A stretch of 64,000 nt of DNA from Agrobacterium tumefaciens (GTDB lineage Bacteria > Pseudomonadota > Alphaproteobacteria > Rhizobiales > Rhizobiaceae): positions 1,488,001 through 1,552,000 of the forward strand of contig NZ_CP115841.1 of the NCBI RefSeq assembly GCF_013318015.2, in the 5' to 3' direction. Shown here piece after piece: positions 63,296 through 64,000 of the stretch (its first letter is position 1; every line of letters begins with the position of its first letter). The notes under the pieces are model-generated. The model worked only from the letters and a program-made list of their open reading frames with translations, made no database searches and had not been told where the DNA came from. A program made the position numbers and the translations under genes.

Positions 63296-63912
63296 TTGAA
63301 CCGCTCCTCCAGAGCCTCTACAGCAGCCTTGGAAAGCACGAGCTTACCACGACGCAGGATGTCGTAAACATTGATGCCCTGAACCGGCAGAACGTCCACA
63401 TTCGGGATGTTCTGAGCTGCGAGCTTGAAGTTGCCATCAAGTTCTGCGCCACCGATAACGAGAGCGTTGGTCAGGCCAAGCGAAGCGAAGCTGCCCAGCA
63501 GAGCCTTGGTCTTTGCTTCGGACGCGACGAGCTGATCAACGATGATCAGATCTTCAGCCTTCAGCTTTGCAGACAGAGCGTGACGCAGAGCAAGCGCGCG
63601 AACCTTCTTGGGAAGGTCGTGTGCGTGGCTGCGAACGACCGGGCCGTGGGCCTTGCCGCCGCCGCGGAACTGCGGTGCGCGAGCCGAATGGTGACGAGCG
63701 CGGCCCGTACCCTTCTGCTTGTACATCTTCGCACCAGTACGGGAAACTTCCGCACGGGTCTTGGTCTTGTGCGTTCCCTGCTGCTTCTTTGCAAGCTGCC
63801 AGCGAACCATACGGGCCAGGATATCCTGACGGGGATCGAGGCCGAAAATCTCGTCCGACAGAGAAACCTTGCCGGCGTCTTTTCCCTCGAGGGTCTTGAC
63901 GTTCAATTCCAT
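63292..63912 (-). CDS. rplD: 50S ribosomal protein L4
   Basis: L4 lines the exit tunnel with L22 and in E. coli also attenuates the S10 operon. The 206-residue protein contains the tunnel loop [20 protein letters not shown] and [20 protein letters not shown]. The ending [20 protein letters not shown] is family-typical. It follows rplC after 12 nt and overlaps rplW by 4 nt. Confidence 0.98.
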   Translation of the reverse strand: MELNVKTLEGKDAGKVSLSDEIFGLDPRQDILARMVRWQLAKKQQGTHKTKTRAEVSRTGAKMYKQKGTGRARHHSARAPQFRGGGKAHGPVVRSHAHDLPKKVRALALRHALSAKLKAEDLIIVDQLVASEAKTKALLGSFASLGLTNALVIGGAELDGNFKLAAQNIPNVDVLPVQGINVYDILRRGKLVLSKAAVEALEERFK

Positions 63913-63924
63913 GATAAGGCTCCC

Positions 63925-64000
63925 TTACTTCGCGGCCGACTTGACGGCGTCGCGGACGATGATCCAGGCGCCCTTGGAACCGGGAACTGCACCCTTAACG
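63925..64000 (-). CDS. rplC: 50S ribosomal protein L3 (C-terminal fragment, cut by window end)
   Basis: Reading the minus strand from the window end gives VKGAVPGSKGAWIIVRDAVK and SAAK before TAA at 63925-63927, matching the C-terminus of alphaproteobacterial L3. L3 is an assembly initiator near the peptidyl transferase centre. It lies 12 nt before rplD, as in every S10 operon. Only 24 residues are inside the window, so nothing more can be said. Confidence 0.93.
   Translation of the reverse strand, partial: VKGAVPGSKGAWIIVRDAVKSAAK

Overview
The window is GC-rich chromosomal DNA that fits the Rhizobiales (Alphaproteobacteria), most likely the Agrobacterium tumefaciens/fabrum group. Pointers are adk directly after secY in the spc ribosomal operon, an rpsM-rpsK-rpoA-rplQ operon with rpsD elsewhere, a eukaryotic-type 404-residue NADP isocitrate dehydrogenase, a TTG-N11-CAA SOS operator of the Rhizobium type at recA, and a PdhS-family histidine kinase whose His271/Thr275 numbering matches what I recall for Agrobacterium PdhS2. 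The species is inference from gene order and protein character; no search was run. I see no rRNA, tRNA, insertion sequence, prophage or CRISPR array.

Layout. 0-9 kb: rpsD, a TerC-family transporter behind a structured leader RNA, a HerA-like ATPase, two amino-acid/metabolite exporters (EamA, LysE), a DUF1127 gene with a tiny upstream ORF, then murI-trmJ and a secreted DUF3828 protein. 9-18 kb: icd, a GST, a VOC protein, alaS, recA (SOS operator) and, divergently, psuK-psuG for pseudouridine salvage. 18-26 kb: a large OmpA-domain protein with a Pro/Glu/Gln-rich linker, an amino-acid ABC operon without an ATPase gene, usg, a TPR-methyltransferase, a lone SsuA-like binding protein and an Lrp regulator. 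26-35 kb: UDG-fold protein, anchored nuclease, PdhS2-like kinase, dgkA, cobT/cobS, DUF1289, an aspartic protease, an ABC-2 exporter and a TauE/SafE protein. 35-49 kb: extensin-like lipoprotein, a Cache chemoreceptor, DUF1883, rarA-degP, an LprI-like protein, a serine hydrolase, ilvD, msrPQ, DUF2809 and DUF817. 49.4-49.8 kb: a lower-GC, apparently start-less gene.

49.9-64 kb: a minus-strand ribosomal block in the order rplC (partial)-rplD-rplW-rplB-rpsS-rplV-rpsC-rplP-rpmC-rpsQ // rplN-rplX-rplE-rpsN-rpsH-rplF-rplR-rpsE-rpmD-rplO-secY-adk // rpsM-rpsK-rpoA-rplQ, i.e. S10, spc and alpha operons back to back. A terminator-like hairpin lies at the S10/spc border, and several intercistronic spacers are unusually rich in perfect hairpins, above all rplR-rpsE.

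No clearly new multi-gene system is present. The most interesting non-routine signals are RNA-level: the terC leader with mutually exclusive helices around the ribosome binding site, the four-hairpin rplR-rpsE spacer, a likely sRNA at 35.3-35.5 kb, and the long inverted repeat ahead of msrPQ.
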